Part shown: positions 26,023-35,425 of the stretch, piece after piece
How the letters are laid out: every line of letters starts with the position of its first letter
Position numbering within the stretch: the first letter of the stretch is position 1
NCBI GenBank assembly: GCA_958447915.1
Contig: CAUDCB010000001.1
Coordinates: forward strand, 1-64,000
DNA length: 64,000 nucleotides
Source of the DNA: an uncultured Collinsella sp.
GTDB lineage: Bacteria; Actinomycetota; Coriobacteriia; Coriobacteriales; Coriobacteriaceae
Direction: 5' to 3'
Program-made: the position numbers and the translations under genes
The notes under the pieces: generated by a model
Told to the model about the DNA's origin: nothing
What the model saw: the letters and a program-made list of their open reading frames with translations, nothing else
Database searches by the model: none

Positions 26023-26391
26023 ATGACTGATGAGCTGAGCACCTCGGCGTGGCGAGATATAGCACCGAATCGCGATGCACACGACTCCATGCCGCCCGTT
26101 CGTACTCGCCTGCTCGCCCTGGCTCTCGTCTTCGCCCTTCTCGCGGTAACCATCCTCTCCCCCATCGCAGCCGCCCATGAGTTGCATCATGACTGCACCG
26201 GCGCGGGCTGCACCATCTGCGCCGAGCTCGCCGGTAATCTGTCGATCGCCCGTGGCGGTGACACCGTCCCCGTGGGCGCGACATCGTTCATCATCCTCTT
26301 GCTGATCTCCGCCCTAGCCGTCATCGGCACCGAGCGATCTTCATATGCCCCGGTCACCCTATTATCCCTCAGGGTCCGTCTGGACGATTAG
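26023..26391 (+). CDS. Small membrane protein with His/Cys metal-binding-like motif
   Basis: A 122-residue protein with no confident family. The start at 26023 (MTDELSTSAW) has AAGGGAGG before it. It has two predicted helices, about 28-50 and 85-105, flanking an extracytoplasmic HELHHDCTGAGCTICAEL. From memory, similar small His-Asp-Cys proteins occur beside zinc-uptake ABC genes. That fits the piece of a zinc-type binding protein just downstream. A metal-sensing or metal-handling role is inference only. Confidence 0.6.
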   Translation: MTDELSTSAWRDIAPNRDAHDSMPPVRTRLLALALVFALLAVTILSPIAAAHELHHDCTGAGCTICAELAGNLSIARGGDTVPVGATSFIILLLISALAVIGTERSSYAPVTLLSLRVRLDD

Positions 26392-26489
26392 CGGCTCCCA
26401 ATTGAATCAAATAGCTACCGCGTGCCACAGCGGCATCGCCTTCGGCCGTCAGCACCCCGGCGCAACCGTTTTCAATTCAGAAGCAATCT

Positions 26490-26725
26490 ATGGACAACCG
26501 AATCTACCGTCGCCATCCCAAGCGGCGTCCTATTCGTCACCGTGGCCCCATGGCGGCGGCATATATGCCCCTTTTAAGTGCGGTCTTTGCTCTCGCCGCT
26601 TCTGACGACAATGCGTCCAGCTCGACCCCGTCGAGGGGCTCACTGACAAACAGCTTAAAGCCGGCGAGGATTACCCACCCATCATGAACGACAACCTGGA
26701 GAAGCTCGTGAAGACGCTGAACTAG
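26490..26725 (+). pseudogene. Probable 3' remnant of a zinc-type ABC substrate-binding protein
   Basis: Codons from 26606 to the TAG at 26723-26725 encode QLDPVEGLTDKQLKAGEDY followed by PPIMNDNLEKLVKTLN. This resembles the C-terminal end of ZnuA/AdcA-type binding proteins (pro-leu-glu-gly-leu-thr, then an asp-tyr, met, asn-leu helix). No start codon exists in this frame, which is closed by TGA at 26603. A 65-codon open frame in another phase begins at 26490 with a basic stretch and one helix and may be the 5' side after a frameshift or deletion. The 352-base gap has no other gene. Confidence 0.45.
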
Positions 26726-26743
26726 GAGTAAGGAACAGAGACG

Positions 26744-28807
26744 ATGAAGATGAGCATGAAGGATCTGAAAAGCTGGATGACCGACCATCCCTACCCCCGT
26801 ACGCTGGCAACGATCGGCGGCGCATCGATATGCTCGATGCTCGCCCTTGAGCTGCCCTCCAACCATGAACTATGGAAGATGCAGCCCGGACCGGCACTTT
26901 TGGAGCTTTTGCTCATCTTCTGCTTCTTGTGCCTGTTGTTCTATCTGCCGCACCGCCGAAAGACCCCCGCAATCGTTGGCATCGTTGCGCTCGCCAGCAT
27001 CGGTATCGCCGAGTACTTCGTAATCACGTTCAAATCGATGCCCATCCAACCCGGAGACCTGTTCGCCCTCTCGACCGCTGCGACGGTCGCCGGCAGCTAC
27101 ACCTATGAGCTCAGCACTTTCTGCTTCGTGGGGCTTGCCGCCGCGGCCTTGGGAATCGCGCTTATCGTCCTCATTCCGCGTGATGCATGTGGGCGACCGC
27201 CGCGCCGCGCATCGGAAACGTCCCCCGAGTCCATCGACCATGCGATGTCTGCGTCCTTGAAATCGAAGGACCCAAAGGCGTCTCCGGCAACCGAGGGGAC
27301 ATCGACAGCGCCGAGGGAGCATCCAGTCGCAACCAAATCCAAACTCCCCCTCTCCGTCGACCGTCGTACCGCACTTGTTGCCGGAGCCGTGCTGGGGGCG
27401 CAGGCCTTCATCAGCTATTACGACACCTTGGGCATCAAGCTTCATACCTGGAAGCCCCTCGAAAGCTATTACAGTCAGGGGTTTCTCCCCACCTTTATTT
27501 CGAGCGCGCAAAAAATGGTGCCGCCTAAACCCAAGCACTACAAGAGCGGTGAGGCCTCGGCGATCATCAAGCGCCTTGCCGCGCGCTGGAACGCGGGCAC
27601 GAACGGCATCGCCGACCCCTCCCGTGCCGCTGCCGTCGAACAGTTTGACCAGCTCAAGCCCTCAGTCATCTGTATCATGAACGAGTCCTTCGCCGACCTT
27701 TCAATCTTTAACGAACTGGGCTGTGGCTATAAGGGGCCCGAGCGCTTCAAAGCCATCGACAACGCGCTTCTGCAGGGAGTGAGCTACATGAGCGCCTTCG
27801 GTGCCGGCACCTGTAACAGCGAGTTCGAGTTCTTAACCGGACACTCCATGGCATTCCTGGGCGCTGGCGTCTACCCGTTCATGACCTACAACCTGGCCCC
27901 GAGCGAGAACCTCGCCCGTCAGTTCAAGAGACTCGGCTATCGCACCGTGGCCATGCACCCCAACCACGCCACCAACTGGAATCGCGAGAACGTCTTCGCG
28001 GACATGGGATTCGACGAGTTCCTCTCGATCGAGGACTTCGCCGGCGCACCCGAGCTCTGCCGCAAGGTCACCGACGCCGCCACCTACGACAAGTGCCTCG
28101 AGGTACTAAAGCAGAGCGACCAGCCGATCTTCATCCACGACGTGACGATGCAAAACCACTCCGCCTATGACACGGGCTTGGTGCCCACCGACCAGCAACT
28201 GCACCTTGCCGTCGAAGGTGTGTCCGACAAAGTTATCACCTGGACCAATGAATACTGCTCGCTCATGGAAGCGTCCGATGCCGCCTTCGCCGCCTTCCTG
28301 GAAAAGCTGCGTGATCTCGACCGCCCCGTCGTCGTGGTGATGTACGGCGACCACCAGCCGTTCTTCACCGACCGCTACAACGACCTCTACTTTACCGATG
28401 AGGACGATGCCACCCATACCGAGCGCATCTGGCAGACACGCTATGTGGTCTGGGCGAACTACGATGTCGCCGGCAACGCACAAACGAGTGGGGAACTCAA
28501 CACAAGCATCAATAACGTCGGTGCACTCGCACTCAATGCCATCGGTGCCCCGCTCACCGCCTACCAACGCGCACGCTTGCAAAACCGAGCGCACATGCCG
28601 GCGATAAACGTGGTGGGGGCGCAGGATGCGCACGGCGTTTGGTATACAGCCGAGGCCAAGAACGTTCCCGCCAAGACCGCTAATGCGCGCGATCGCCTGG
28701 ACCGCATGCAATATCGTAAGCTCTTCGACCACGAAGGCTCGGTCTTTGCCACCCATAAGCAGGCGGCCGCCAACGAAACCGACCCCAACGCAGCTCCGGG
28801 AGCCTAG
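26744..28807 (+). CDS. LTA synthase family sulfatase-fold membrane protein
   Basis: A 687-residue protein with about five N-terminal membrane helices and an extracellular alkaline-phosphatase/sulfatase-fold domain from about residue 300. The catalytic nucleophile is expected at the Thr in GAGTCNSEFEFLTGHS, matching the LtaS pattern GTxxSEF. PSVICIMNESFADL carries the metal-binding Glu, and VVVMYGDHQPFF the metal Asp-His pair. Family members polymerise glycerol phosphate from phosphatidylglycerol or transfer it to glycans. An inserted low-complexity stretch lies near 155-195. The ATG at 26744 follows AAGGAACAGAGACG; two nearby ATGs are also possible. Confidence 0.8.
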   Translation: MKMSMKDLKSWMTDHPYPRTLATIGGASICSMLALELPSNHELWKMQPGPALLELLLIFCFLCLLFYLPHRRKTPAIVGIVALASIGIAEYFVITFKSMPIQPGDLFALSTAATVAGSYTYELSTFCFVGLAAAALGIALIVLIPRDACGRPPRRASETSPESIDHAMSASLKSKDPKASPATEGTSTAPREHPVATKSKLPLSVDRRTALVAGAVLGAQAFISYYDTLGIKLHTWKPLESYYSQGFLPTFISSAQKMVPPKPKHYKSGEASAIIKRLAARWNAGTNGIADPSRAAAVEQFDQLKPSVICIMNESFADLSIFNELGCGYKGPERFKAIDNALLQGVSYMSAFGAGTCNSEFEFLTGHSMAFLGAGVYPFMTYNLAPSENLARQFKRLGYRTVAMHPNHATNWNRENVFADMGFDEFLSIEDFAGAPELCRKVTDAATYDKCLEVLKQSDQPIFIHDVTMQNHSAYDTGLVPTDQQLHLAVEGVSDKVITWTNEYCSLMEASDAAFAAFLEKLRDLDRPVVVVMYGDHQPFFTDRYNDLYFTDEDDATHTERIWQTRYVVWANYDVAGNAQTSGELNTSINNVGALALNAIGAPLTAYQRARLQNRAHMPAINVVGAQDAHGVWYTAEAKNVPAKTANARDRLDRMQYRKLFDHEGSVFATHKQAAANETDPNAAPGA

Positions 28808-29408
28808 GGTTGACCAATCTCGGGCCCGGTATTCAGAAAAGTCAGTGCAGCAAAATGGCGATGCGGACAGCGACTTGGGCATGGTTTTCGCCGCTCGCAC
28901 GGGTCCCCTGGGAAGCAGCGTGCATTTTTGGGAGTTTTCAGCAGGCCAGGACGTCTGCATACGCGCCGGACACACCATATTGGTCCCAAGAACGCCTTTG
29001 ACCGGCGATTTGGGTCGGCGGGCAAACCCCATCAGGACAAAAAGGCGTGCCTCGCGCCGCACCGGACCCCAAAATGACGTCGATCTCCGCAATGCCACCC
29101 GACTGCAGCGGCACCGGCAGAGCTCACGGTGCTGAATACTCCATTTTTTGCACGGCCCAGGCGGGGGTACATCAGGACCGGAAAGAACATCTCAACTTTT
29201 TATGCAATCTGCAATGGGAAGTATTCAAAACACCAAGAGACAGCATTACTGACGTCCAAATTGAGCGCGGGGCAGCGGCGCCTCCGCCCCGCGCCCAAAT
29301 CAAGCAGAGCGGGGGCGCTCCTAACGGACCCCATAGGCAAACAAACGCGGCTCGAGCGCCATCCCAAAATAGGCTGCCCGAGCCGCGTTTAACGGTACGG
29401 CATGAATA
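28808..29408. other. 601-bp intergenic region without a supported gene
   Basis: The region lies between convergent genes. It includes a GC hairpin at 29265-29294 (GCGCGGGGC/GCCCCGCGC) and the terminator at 29343-29390. Open frames exist on both strands over 28810-29135 but have no ribosome sites or recognisable domains. The base composition is mixed; a decayed gene or repeated element is possible. Confidence 0.6.
29343..29390 (-). terminator. Terminator of the amidohydrolase gene
   Basis: On the minus strand AAACGCGGCTCG pairs perfectly with CGAGCCGCGTTT around a 24-nt loop and is followed by GTTTGC. It lies 18 bases after the stop at 29409. Confidence 0.7.
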
Positions 29409-31046
29409 TTAGCGCTCGTAGATTAAGTTGCCTGCCAGATAGGTTGCCTGAACCTTGGTAGCCTGGAGCTCTTGGGGGTCGATGGTGAGCGGGTTTTGGT
29501 CCAGGACTACCAGGTCGGCGTATTTGCCGGGTTCCAGGCTGCCGAGGTTTCGCTCGTCGCCTGCCGCGTAGGCGCTGCCCAGGGTGTAGTTGCGCAGAGC
29601 TGTAGCCGCGTCGATGCGCTCGCTGGGGAGCCAGCCGCCCTCGGGCCAGTGGCTGCGGGGGTCTTGGCGGGTGATAGCCGTGTAGAGCACATTCATGCTG
29701 GTAACGGCTGTGATGGGGCTATCGGTGCCGAAGGCCTGGCGGATGCCGCGCTGCTTATAGGTCGCAAACGGCCACATGATGCGGCTGCGCTCCAAGCCCA
29801 GGTCGCGCTCCGGACCACCCGGGTCGAGTGTGATATGGCAGGGCTGGCTCGAGGCAATGACGTTGAGTTTGCGCAGACGATCGATGTCCTCGGACAGCAG
29901 ATTCTCCAAATGCTCAAGCGTATTATGGCCGTGCTGGGGCAAGCCGTAGAGCTCTGCCGCCTCCTCAAAGATATCGAGTGCGGCATGGATGGCGCCGTCG
30001 CCGATAACGTGGATGCGCACGGTGTGGCCGCGCTCGGCTGCCGCCAGGACCAGCTTGCGCATGCGCTCGACGGGAACCGTCAGACGGCCCTGGTCGCCCG
30101 GGAAGCGCGGGTTGGTATATGGATCGGTGAGGTATGCGGTGTGCTCGCTCGACACGCCATCGAAGAACTGCTTAAAGCCCGGCGCCGAGAGCAACGCATT
30201 GTTTGCGTAGCGGGTCTGAAGTTCTTCCAAGCGCGATTGGTCATCCAACAGCGTGGGGAACAGGTGGGCGCGAATGCCCAGCTTGCCAATCGCCTGAAGC
30301 TTGTCGTAGACGTCGTCGCGGATAAAGTCACAGCCCGGCATGGGCATGAGCGACATGTCGCAAATCGAGGTAATGCCCTGCTCGGCCATGCGTTTCATTT
30401 GGTCGGCATACGCGCTCGCGATGCGGTCCTCGCCCAGCCACTCAAGACAGCGCGGCAGCAGCTGCATGGCCGCAGCCTCGTGAGCGATACCCGTGAGCTC
30501 GCCATTTGCATCCTTGTCGTAGCTGCCACCCGCCGGCGGCTCGCTGTCGCGCGTCACGCCGAGTGCCTCGAGCGCGCGGCTGTTGAGCCACAGCGTGTGC
30601 CCGTCGCCCGAGTACATAACGCAGGGACGATCAGGAAATGCCGCATCGAGGGAGGCCTTGGTAGGGTGCTCGGGCGGATCCCAGCGGTAATCGCGCCAAC
30701 CCTGGGTCACGACCCAGGCGTCATCTGGCAAGCCTTGGGAAAACTCGAGCGCATGCTGCACCAATGCTGCCTCGGACGTGCCCATATCCATGAGCATATA
30801 CGGTGAGGAGCCAACCGAGGTATGGAAGAAATGCAGGTGCGCATCGTGGAAACCGGGGCAGACAAACTGCTCGCCGTAATCGACCACCGGCGTGGCGGCA
30901 GGTGCGGCGTCAATCACGTCATCGGGCGCACCGACTGCGACGATGCAATCGTCCGCGATGGCAATCGCCAGCTCGCGGGCGGTATCGATACCGTCTTGCG
31001 CGGTAAAAACGTTCTTGGAGCGGATAATCCGATCGATATGTTGCAT
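29409..31046 (-). CDS. YtcJ-like amidohydrolase (Amidohydro_3 family)
   Basis: A 545-residue metal-dependent hydrolase. The binuclear-site motif CPGFHDAHLHFF is at about residue 70, SSEHTAYLTDP lies mid-chain, later metal ligands are in IHVIGDGA, and SQPCHITLDP and FGTDSPITAV complete the site. GSLEPGKYADLVVLDQNPL is the usual C-terminal composite strand. The substrate is unknown; relatives act on N-substituted amides. The start at 31046 (MQHIDRII) follows GGGGAT. The frame stays open further upstream over the divergent M20 gene but that part is antisense. It is divergent from the M20 peptidase, suggesting a shared control region at 31047-31214. Confidence 0.85.
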   Translation of the reverse strand: MQHIDRIIRSKNVFTAQDGIDTARELAIAIADDCIVAVGAPDDVIDAAPAATPVVDYGEQFVCPGFHDAHLHFFHTSVGSSPYMLMDMGTSEAALVQHALEFSQGLPDDAWVVTQGWRDYRWDPPEHPTKASLDAAFPDRPCVMYSGDGHTLWLNSRALEALGVTRDSEPPAGGSYDKDANGELTGIAHEAAAMQLLPRCLEWLGEDRIASAYADQMKRMAEQGITSICDMSLMPMPGCDFIRDDVYDKLQAIGKLGIRAHLFPTLLDDQSRLEELQTRYANNALLSAPGFKQFFDGVSSEHTAYLTDPYTNPRFPGDQGRLTVPVERMRKLVLAAAERGHTVRIHVIGDGAIHAALDIFEEAAELYGLPQHGHNTLEHLENLLSEDIDRLRKLNVIASSQPCHITLDPGGPERDLGLERSRIMWPFATYKQRGIRQAFGTDSPITAVTSMNVLYTAITRQDPRSHWPEGGWLPSERIDAATALRNYTLGSAYAAGDERNLGSLEPGKYADLVVLDQNPLTIDPQELQATKVQATYLAGNLIYER

Positions 31047-31214
31047 GGGCATCCCCATCTCTGGCAGGAAATTCAACACCCCCGAGTGTACTCCCCCGCC
31101 CTTGCAACAAAACTCCAAGCGGCAAACGGCAACTTTACCAGCCCTAGCGGCAGGTGGCATACTGGAGAGAGCCTGTACGATTTTGCGATCAACCCAGCAA
31201 GGAGCAAATCGACC

Positions 31215-32678
31215 ATGACGAAAACCAAGGCACAGCAGATTATGGCAGCAATCGAGGTTCGCGCGGCAGACGACGTCACCGCGGCCATCCAAGATATCGC
31301 CGCCGAGTTTGAGCCCTATATCATCAAGCAGCGCCGGCACTTCCATAAGCACCCGGAGCTGAGCCTTGCCGAGGAGCGCACGACCTCCGACATCGCTAAC
31401 CAGCTCGACGCCATGAATATCCCCTACGAGCGTCCGCTCAAGACCGGCTTGGTGGCAACGCTTCGCGGTACCGCGCCGGATGCCTACCGCGAGGACGGCA
31501 CGCCGCGCCGCCGCATCCTGCTGCGCGCCGACATCGACGCCCTGCCCGTCACCGAGCAGACCGGCGAGGAGTTCGCCAGCGTCAACGAGGGCTGCATGCA
31601 TGCCTGCGGCCACGACTGCCACATCGCCATGATGCTCGGCACGCTGCAGATTCTGCGCCATATGACCGATGACATCCACGGCGAGATCCGCATCGTCTTC
31701 CAGCCCAGTGAGGAAAACGGCCAGGGCGCCAAGCTCATGATTGGCACGGGCGTGCTCGACGGCGTCGATGGCGCCTACGCCGCACATATCTGGAGCGAGG
31801 TCGATGCCGGCACCGTAAGCTGCGAGCCCGGCCCGCGCATGGCCAACACCGACTGGTTCCGCATCGACGTTCGCGGCACCTCGTGCCACGGCGCCATGCC
31901 CCAGCGCGGCCACGACGCCGTTATGGTTGCCGCCGAGATCGTCAATGCCCTGCAGACTATCGTTTCGCGCGAGATTAGCCCCTACGAGCCGGCAGTCATC
32001 ACCGTCGGCGAGTTGCACGGCGGCACCGCGCGCAACGTTATCGCCGGCACGGCATACCTCGCCGGTACGGTACGCACCTACGGCGACTCGACCCACGAGG
32101 AAATGCCGGAGCTTATGCGCCGCATCGTGGAGCACACCGCGGCAGCCTTGGGTGCCGAGGCCGAGCTCACCGACTACACCATCGCCAACTACAAGGTCGA
32201 AAACGACGCCGCCTCGAGCGAACGCTGCCGTCAGGCTGTAATTAAATGTCTGGGCCCCGCCGGCCAGGGCCATTACCGCGGCACGCTTTCGGGCGAGGAT
32301 TTTTCGGAGTACCTGCGCCGTGTACCGGGTGTGCTCGCCTTTGTAGGTACGCGCAACCCCAAGATTGGCGCCACGTACGCCCAACATTCCTGCTTTTACA
32401 AGATTGACGAGACCGTACTGGCCAAGGGTTCCATGGTGGCCGCCCAGTATGCCATCGACTTTTTGGCCGAGCCCACGCAAGAGGAGCTCGACGGCCCCGC
32501 GATTACCGCGGTCGCCGAAACCAACCCCGATCTGGCCGCCAAGTTGCGCTCTGCCAAGGCGACGACTGCCGAAGCCCGTGACGCCATCCACGATGCCCGC
32601 ACGGCTCGTCATGCCGCGATCAAGGGTATCCACGAAGCTCGCGCCGCCGCTCGCCGCGAGGAGAAGCACGACGAGTAG
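31215..32678 (+). CDS. M20 family amidohydrolase (hippuricase-like)
   Basis: A 487-residue zinc peptidase of the aminoacylase/carboxypeptidase family. RRHFHKHPELSLAEE, LRADIDALPV and MHACGHDCHIAMML provide the first metal ligands. The catalytic Glu pair is in FQPSEENGQGAK, and the dimerisation domain follows (RGTSCHGAMPQRGHD). The last ~75 residues are an Ala/Arg-rich helical extension not typical of the family. The ATG at 31215 has AAGGAG upstream. The substrate is probably an N-acyl amino acid or a dipeptide. It ends in a strong terminator. Confidence 0.87.
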   Translation: MTKTKAQQIMAAIEVRAADDVTAAIQDIAAEFEPYIIKQRRHFHKHPELSLAEERTTSDIANQLDAMNIPYERPLKTGLVATLRGTAPDAYREDGTPRRRILLRADIDALPVTEQTGEEFASVNEGCMHACGHDCHIAMMLGTLQILRHMTDDIHGEIRIVFQPSEENGQGAKLMIGTGVLDGVDGAYAAHIWSEVDAGTVSCEPGPRMANTDWFRIDVRGTSCHGAMPQRGHDAVMVAAEIVNALQTIVSREISPYEPAVITVGELHGGTARNVIAGTAYLAGTVRTYGDSTHEEMPELMRRIVEHTAAALGAEAELTDYTIANYKVENDAASSERCRQAVIKCLGPAGQGHYRGTLSGEDFSEYLRRVPGVLAFVGTRNPKIGATYAQHSCFYKIDETVLAKGSMVAAQYAIDFLAEPTQEELDGPAITAVAETNPDLAAKLRSAKATTAEARDAIHDARTARHAAIKGIHEARAAARREEKHDE

Positions 32679-32723
32679 TCGATTCGCGACTATCTCGCAG
32701 TCATAGCCGCATCGCGATGTCAA

Positions 32724-32764
32724 AGCGGGGCCGAACGTTATCTCAACGTTCGGCCCCGCTCATT
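32724..32764 (+). terminator. Bidirectional terminator between convergent genes
   Basis: AGCGGGGCCGAACGTT and AACGTTCGGCCCCGCT form a 16-bp perfect stem around a 5-nt loop. It serves the M20 gene on the plus strand and probably the gene at 32820 on the minus strand. The T-run is weak in both directions. Confidence 0.75.
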
Positions 32765-32819
32765 TGTCAAGCGCTATTTCTGCCATTTCCACCCCGTCCC
32801 CAAATGGCAGGCGGCAGGG

Positions 32820-34046
32820 CTACTCGTCCTGAGGGTCCTCGTCGGAACTTGACTCGAGTTCGGGTTCGGGCTCAGGTTCAGGCGTCGGCTCGGTCTCGGG
32901 CTCGGGCGCCGGCTCTGGTGCGGGCGCGACATCCGGAGCGCTATAGCCCGAAGGGGCGGCCTTCTTCTCAAACGGCAGCACAAAGGTCAGGACGTCATCC
33001 TTATCCTCATCAGCCCATTCAGCTGCATAGCGCGCTACCCAATAGCCAACGGCACGATGCTTGAGCATCTTGCCAAAGACCGTAAGGAATACCGTGACAA
33101 ACGCCGTCAGTACCAAGAACAATACGAGCGTGATGCCACCGCCGGTAACAAGCGCCTCAATAGCCGAAGGACGGTAGTAGTAGCTATACATACCGACAGA
33201 GGCAATGGTGCCAAAGACGAACGTCAGGATCCAGGTGACAACGTTGGCGACCAGACCCGTCAAAAACTCGGGAAGGAACGAAGCACAGAACAGCTTGGTC
33301 TTGTTGTGCTTAAACGCCGCCCAGACCTTATCGAGCGAAAACGCGCTCTCGACGCGACCGGTCACCGCAAAGTGCATCACGGCGATGTCGGCGAACATCT
33401 TAAAGAAGACACCCAGAATCGCCGAGGCAATTAGCGCCAGGTCAAGCAGGCCGAGCGAACCGAACAGCGCAGCCTCGAGCGCATAAGAGCCATAATAAGA
33501 ATACGAGCCCGCGGCGCCAATTACCACGCCCTCCACCAGCGAAAGCACTACACCGATAACGGGAATAGCAGCGATAACCTCGAGCACGACCGAAATAACG
33601 CTCGAAAAGACTCCGAGACCAAACGACGTGGAACGCATGAGTGGACGATCCATACCGTCATCAACGTTGAGCGACAGATCGCGACCCCACTCGATGCCAA
33701 AGCCCGAACCGCACACGCTCGCAATGCAAGCTGCCAAAAAGCCGATGGCAGCCGCAATGCCGCCAATAACGGGAATAAACAACACGAGCACCGACACAAC
33801 GCAAATCAGCGCCGGTAAAAAGGCAATCTGGCACACGCGCTGCAGCACGCCCGGCGTCTTGGTCATATCCTCAAACGCCTGAGCCACACAGCCCTTGGGC
33901 ACGTTGACCACCGGCGGCTGAGGCATGGCCTGCTGAGGCTGCGGCTGTCCCTGAGGGACCGCGCCGGCCGCCGCATTAGGAGCACCACACGCACCGCAGA
34001 ACTTGTCGTTATCGCCCATGGGGGCGCCACACTGCGAACAGAACAT
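32820..34046 (-). CDS. Zinc-ribbon DUF4013-like membrane protein
   Basis: A 408-residue protein of unknown function. The start at 34046 (MFCSQCGAPM) is preceded by AAGGGATG. Cys3, Cys6, Cys17 and Cys20 form a double CxxC zinc ribbon. A Pro/Gln-rich linker follows, then about six hydrophobic segments with repeated Gly/Ser turns (residues 80-330), resembling the DUF4013 family. The C-terminal 40 residues are a Pro-Glu repeat (PEPEPEPE). It is a single gene with no evident operon partner. A role in envelope stress or localisation cannot be inferred from the sequence. Confidence 0.6.
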   Translation of the reverse strand: MFCSQCGAPMGDNDKFCGACGAPNAAAGAVPQGQPQPQQAMPQPPVVNVPKGCVAQAFEDMTKTPGVLQRVCQIAFLPALICVVSVLVLFIPVIGGIAAAIGFLAACIASVCGSGFGIEWGRDLSLNVDDGMDRPLMRSTSFGLGVFSSVISVVLEVIAAIPVIGVVLSLVEGVVIGAAGSYSYYGSYALEAALFGSLGLLDLALIASAILGVFFKMFADIAVMHFAVTGRVESAFSLDKVWAAFKHNKTKLFCASFLPEFLTGLVANVVTWILTFVFGTIASVGMYSYYYRPSAIEALVTGGGITLVLFLVLTAFVTVFLTVFGKMLKHRAVGYWVARYAAEWADEDKDDVLTFVLPFEKKAAPSGYSAPDVAPAPEPAPEPETEPTPEPEPEPELESSSDEDPQDE

Positions 34047-34196
34047 CGAAATCATCCCTTCGTATCTAGAGCGAATCACCTGGATCGCAAACGATGTCTT
34101 TAGCATCATTATCGCCCAATGTGGGGACAAATACCCCAAGATGGCCGATTTGCAACGTAGCCGGCCTTATTCAATGATTCGAAGGGTGCGTCCGCG

Positions 34197-35219
34197 CTAG
34201 TTCGTGCCGCGGAAGCCCTTGCCGACGATTTCGGAGCTATCGACGATGGTGATGAAGGCGCCAGGGTCAATCTCGCGGGTATAGCGGCGCAGTTGCACTG
34301 CCTCGCGACGGCTCAGCACGCTCATGATCACCGTGACGCACTTGCCCGAGAAGGCGCCGTAGCCACGGCTGATCGTTGCCGTGCGGTTGAGATGCTTGAC
34401 GATAAACTCCTCGACTTTGCGCGGTTCGGCGCAAATAATCGTGCAGACCTTGCGCAGGTGAATGCTCTCGATGGCCTTGTCGACCACAAGCGTCTTGGCA
34501 AACAGGCCAAGCACGCAGTACAGGCCGACGCGCGGGCCATACAGGAAAGCCGCGATGGTCACGATGCCGATATCGACCAGCAACAGGGCGCGGCCGATCT
34601 CGAGCGTGGTGCGGCGTTTGAGGATCATGGCAAGAATGTCCGTGCCACCCGTCGAGGCGCCAATGTCAAAGACAATAGCACTGCCGAGCGCCGGCAAGAT
34701 AACGGCAAAACACAGGTCGAGCCACATATCGCCCGTCATCGAAACATCCGTCGGGATGAAGAGCTCAAACAGCGAGACGTAGGCCGAAAGCGCAAACGAA
34801 GCGAAGACGCTCCACAGAATCGCCTTGCGCTCCAAAAAGATAAAGCCCAGAACGACCAGGATTGCGTTGATAATCCACATAAAGACGCCGACGGGCAGGG
34901 TCGGGAACAGCGTAGAAAGAATGACCGACACGCCCGAGGTGCCGCCGAAGGCAAAGTGATTGGGGGTTTTAAAGGCCACGATGGCGAACGCCGTGAGGAT
35001 CAGGCCCAGATTGAGCTCGGCAAAAAAGCGCGGAAAGCCTGGCTCCTGGCTGCGCCTGCGGCCGGCGCGCTCGCCACGTTCGATATCCTCGCGATCGACC
35101 ACGCGCTCCATCGGCACCACCGGAGGACGATGCACCTCCTCGGCAGCACGCGACGCCGCCTCTGCCGCAGCGGCCTCAATCGCCCATGCCTTGCTTTCGG
35201 TCTCGTGTTCGTCGGCCAT
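34197..35219 (-). CDS. YitT family membrane protein (DUF161/DUF2179)
   Basis: A 340-residue protein with an N-terminal charged tail of about 60 residues (REDIERGERAGRR), five to six membrane helices, and a C-terminal cytoplasmic DUF2179 domain. GTSGVSVIL and GASTGGTDILAMIL are the characteristic glycine-rich helices of YitT; VTVIMSVLSRREAVQLRR is in the C-terminal domain. The family's transport function is not established. The ATG at 35219 is 60 bases from the repeat-rich region before the Asp23 cluster. Confidence 0.85.
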   Translation of the reverse strand: MADEHETESKAWAIEAAAAEAASRAAEEVHRPPVVPMERVVDREDIERGERAGRRRSQEPGFPRFFAELNLGLILTAFAIVAFKTPNHFAFGGTSGVSVILSTLFPTLPVGVFMWIINAILVVLGFIFLERKAILWSVFASFALSAYVSLFELFIPTDVSMTGDMWLDLCFAVILPALGSAIVFDIGASTGGTDILAMILKRRTTLEIGRALLLVDIGIVTIAAFLYGPRVGLYCVLGLFAKTLVVDKAIESIHLRKVCTIICAEPRKVEEFIVKHLNRTATISRGYGAFSGKCVTVIMSVLSRREAVQLRRYTREIDPGAFITIVDSSEIVGKGFRGTN

Positions 35220-35331
35220 TACGGCAACCCCTCGTTAACAATTTGGAAACAATGCGCCCATTAGGGTAACGCGGAACGTGGGGATTGCAACCCTTAGTTA
35301 GACGAGCGGTATGACTACATCGGGAGCGTAC

Positions 35332-35373
35332 AAAAACGGCCGGCCACGCTTTTGCTTGCGCGGTCGGCCGTTT
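35332..35373 (-). terminator. Terminator of the amaP-DUF2273-asp23 operon
   Basis: On the minus strand AAACGGCCG pairs with CGGCCGTTT around an 18-nt stem-loop interior and is followed by TTGTACG. It is 51 bases past the Asp23-family stop, after the repeat element. Confidence 0.7.
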
Positions 35374-35377
35374 AACG

Positions 35378-35425
35378 TTTTCGCAGATAAAACCTGCCAA
35401 AATAAACATCCCTTTTTGGTAGGTT
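35378..35425 (-). repeat. Palindromic repeat, family A, at the Asp23-family stop codon
   Basis: On the minus strand it reads AACCTACCAAAAAGGGATGT then TTATTTTGGCAGGTTTTATC. It matches the copies at 6546 and 40261 apart from a 2-base deletion in the loop. The element's first AA completes the TAA stop of the gene at 35424. Confidence 0.72.

Noticed and set aside
25741..26284. Open frames on the minus strand upstream of groES
   Set aside because: No ribosome sites, and they run against the small membrane protein at 26023.
26870..27538. Minus-strand 222-codon frame in the LTA-synthase-like gene
   Set aside because: Shadow; the plus-strand protein has the sulfatase motifs.
31047..32723. Extension of the amidohydrolase frame to 1104 codons
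   Set aside because: The upstream part is antisense to the M20 gene, and a good start lies at 31046.
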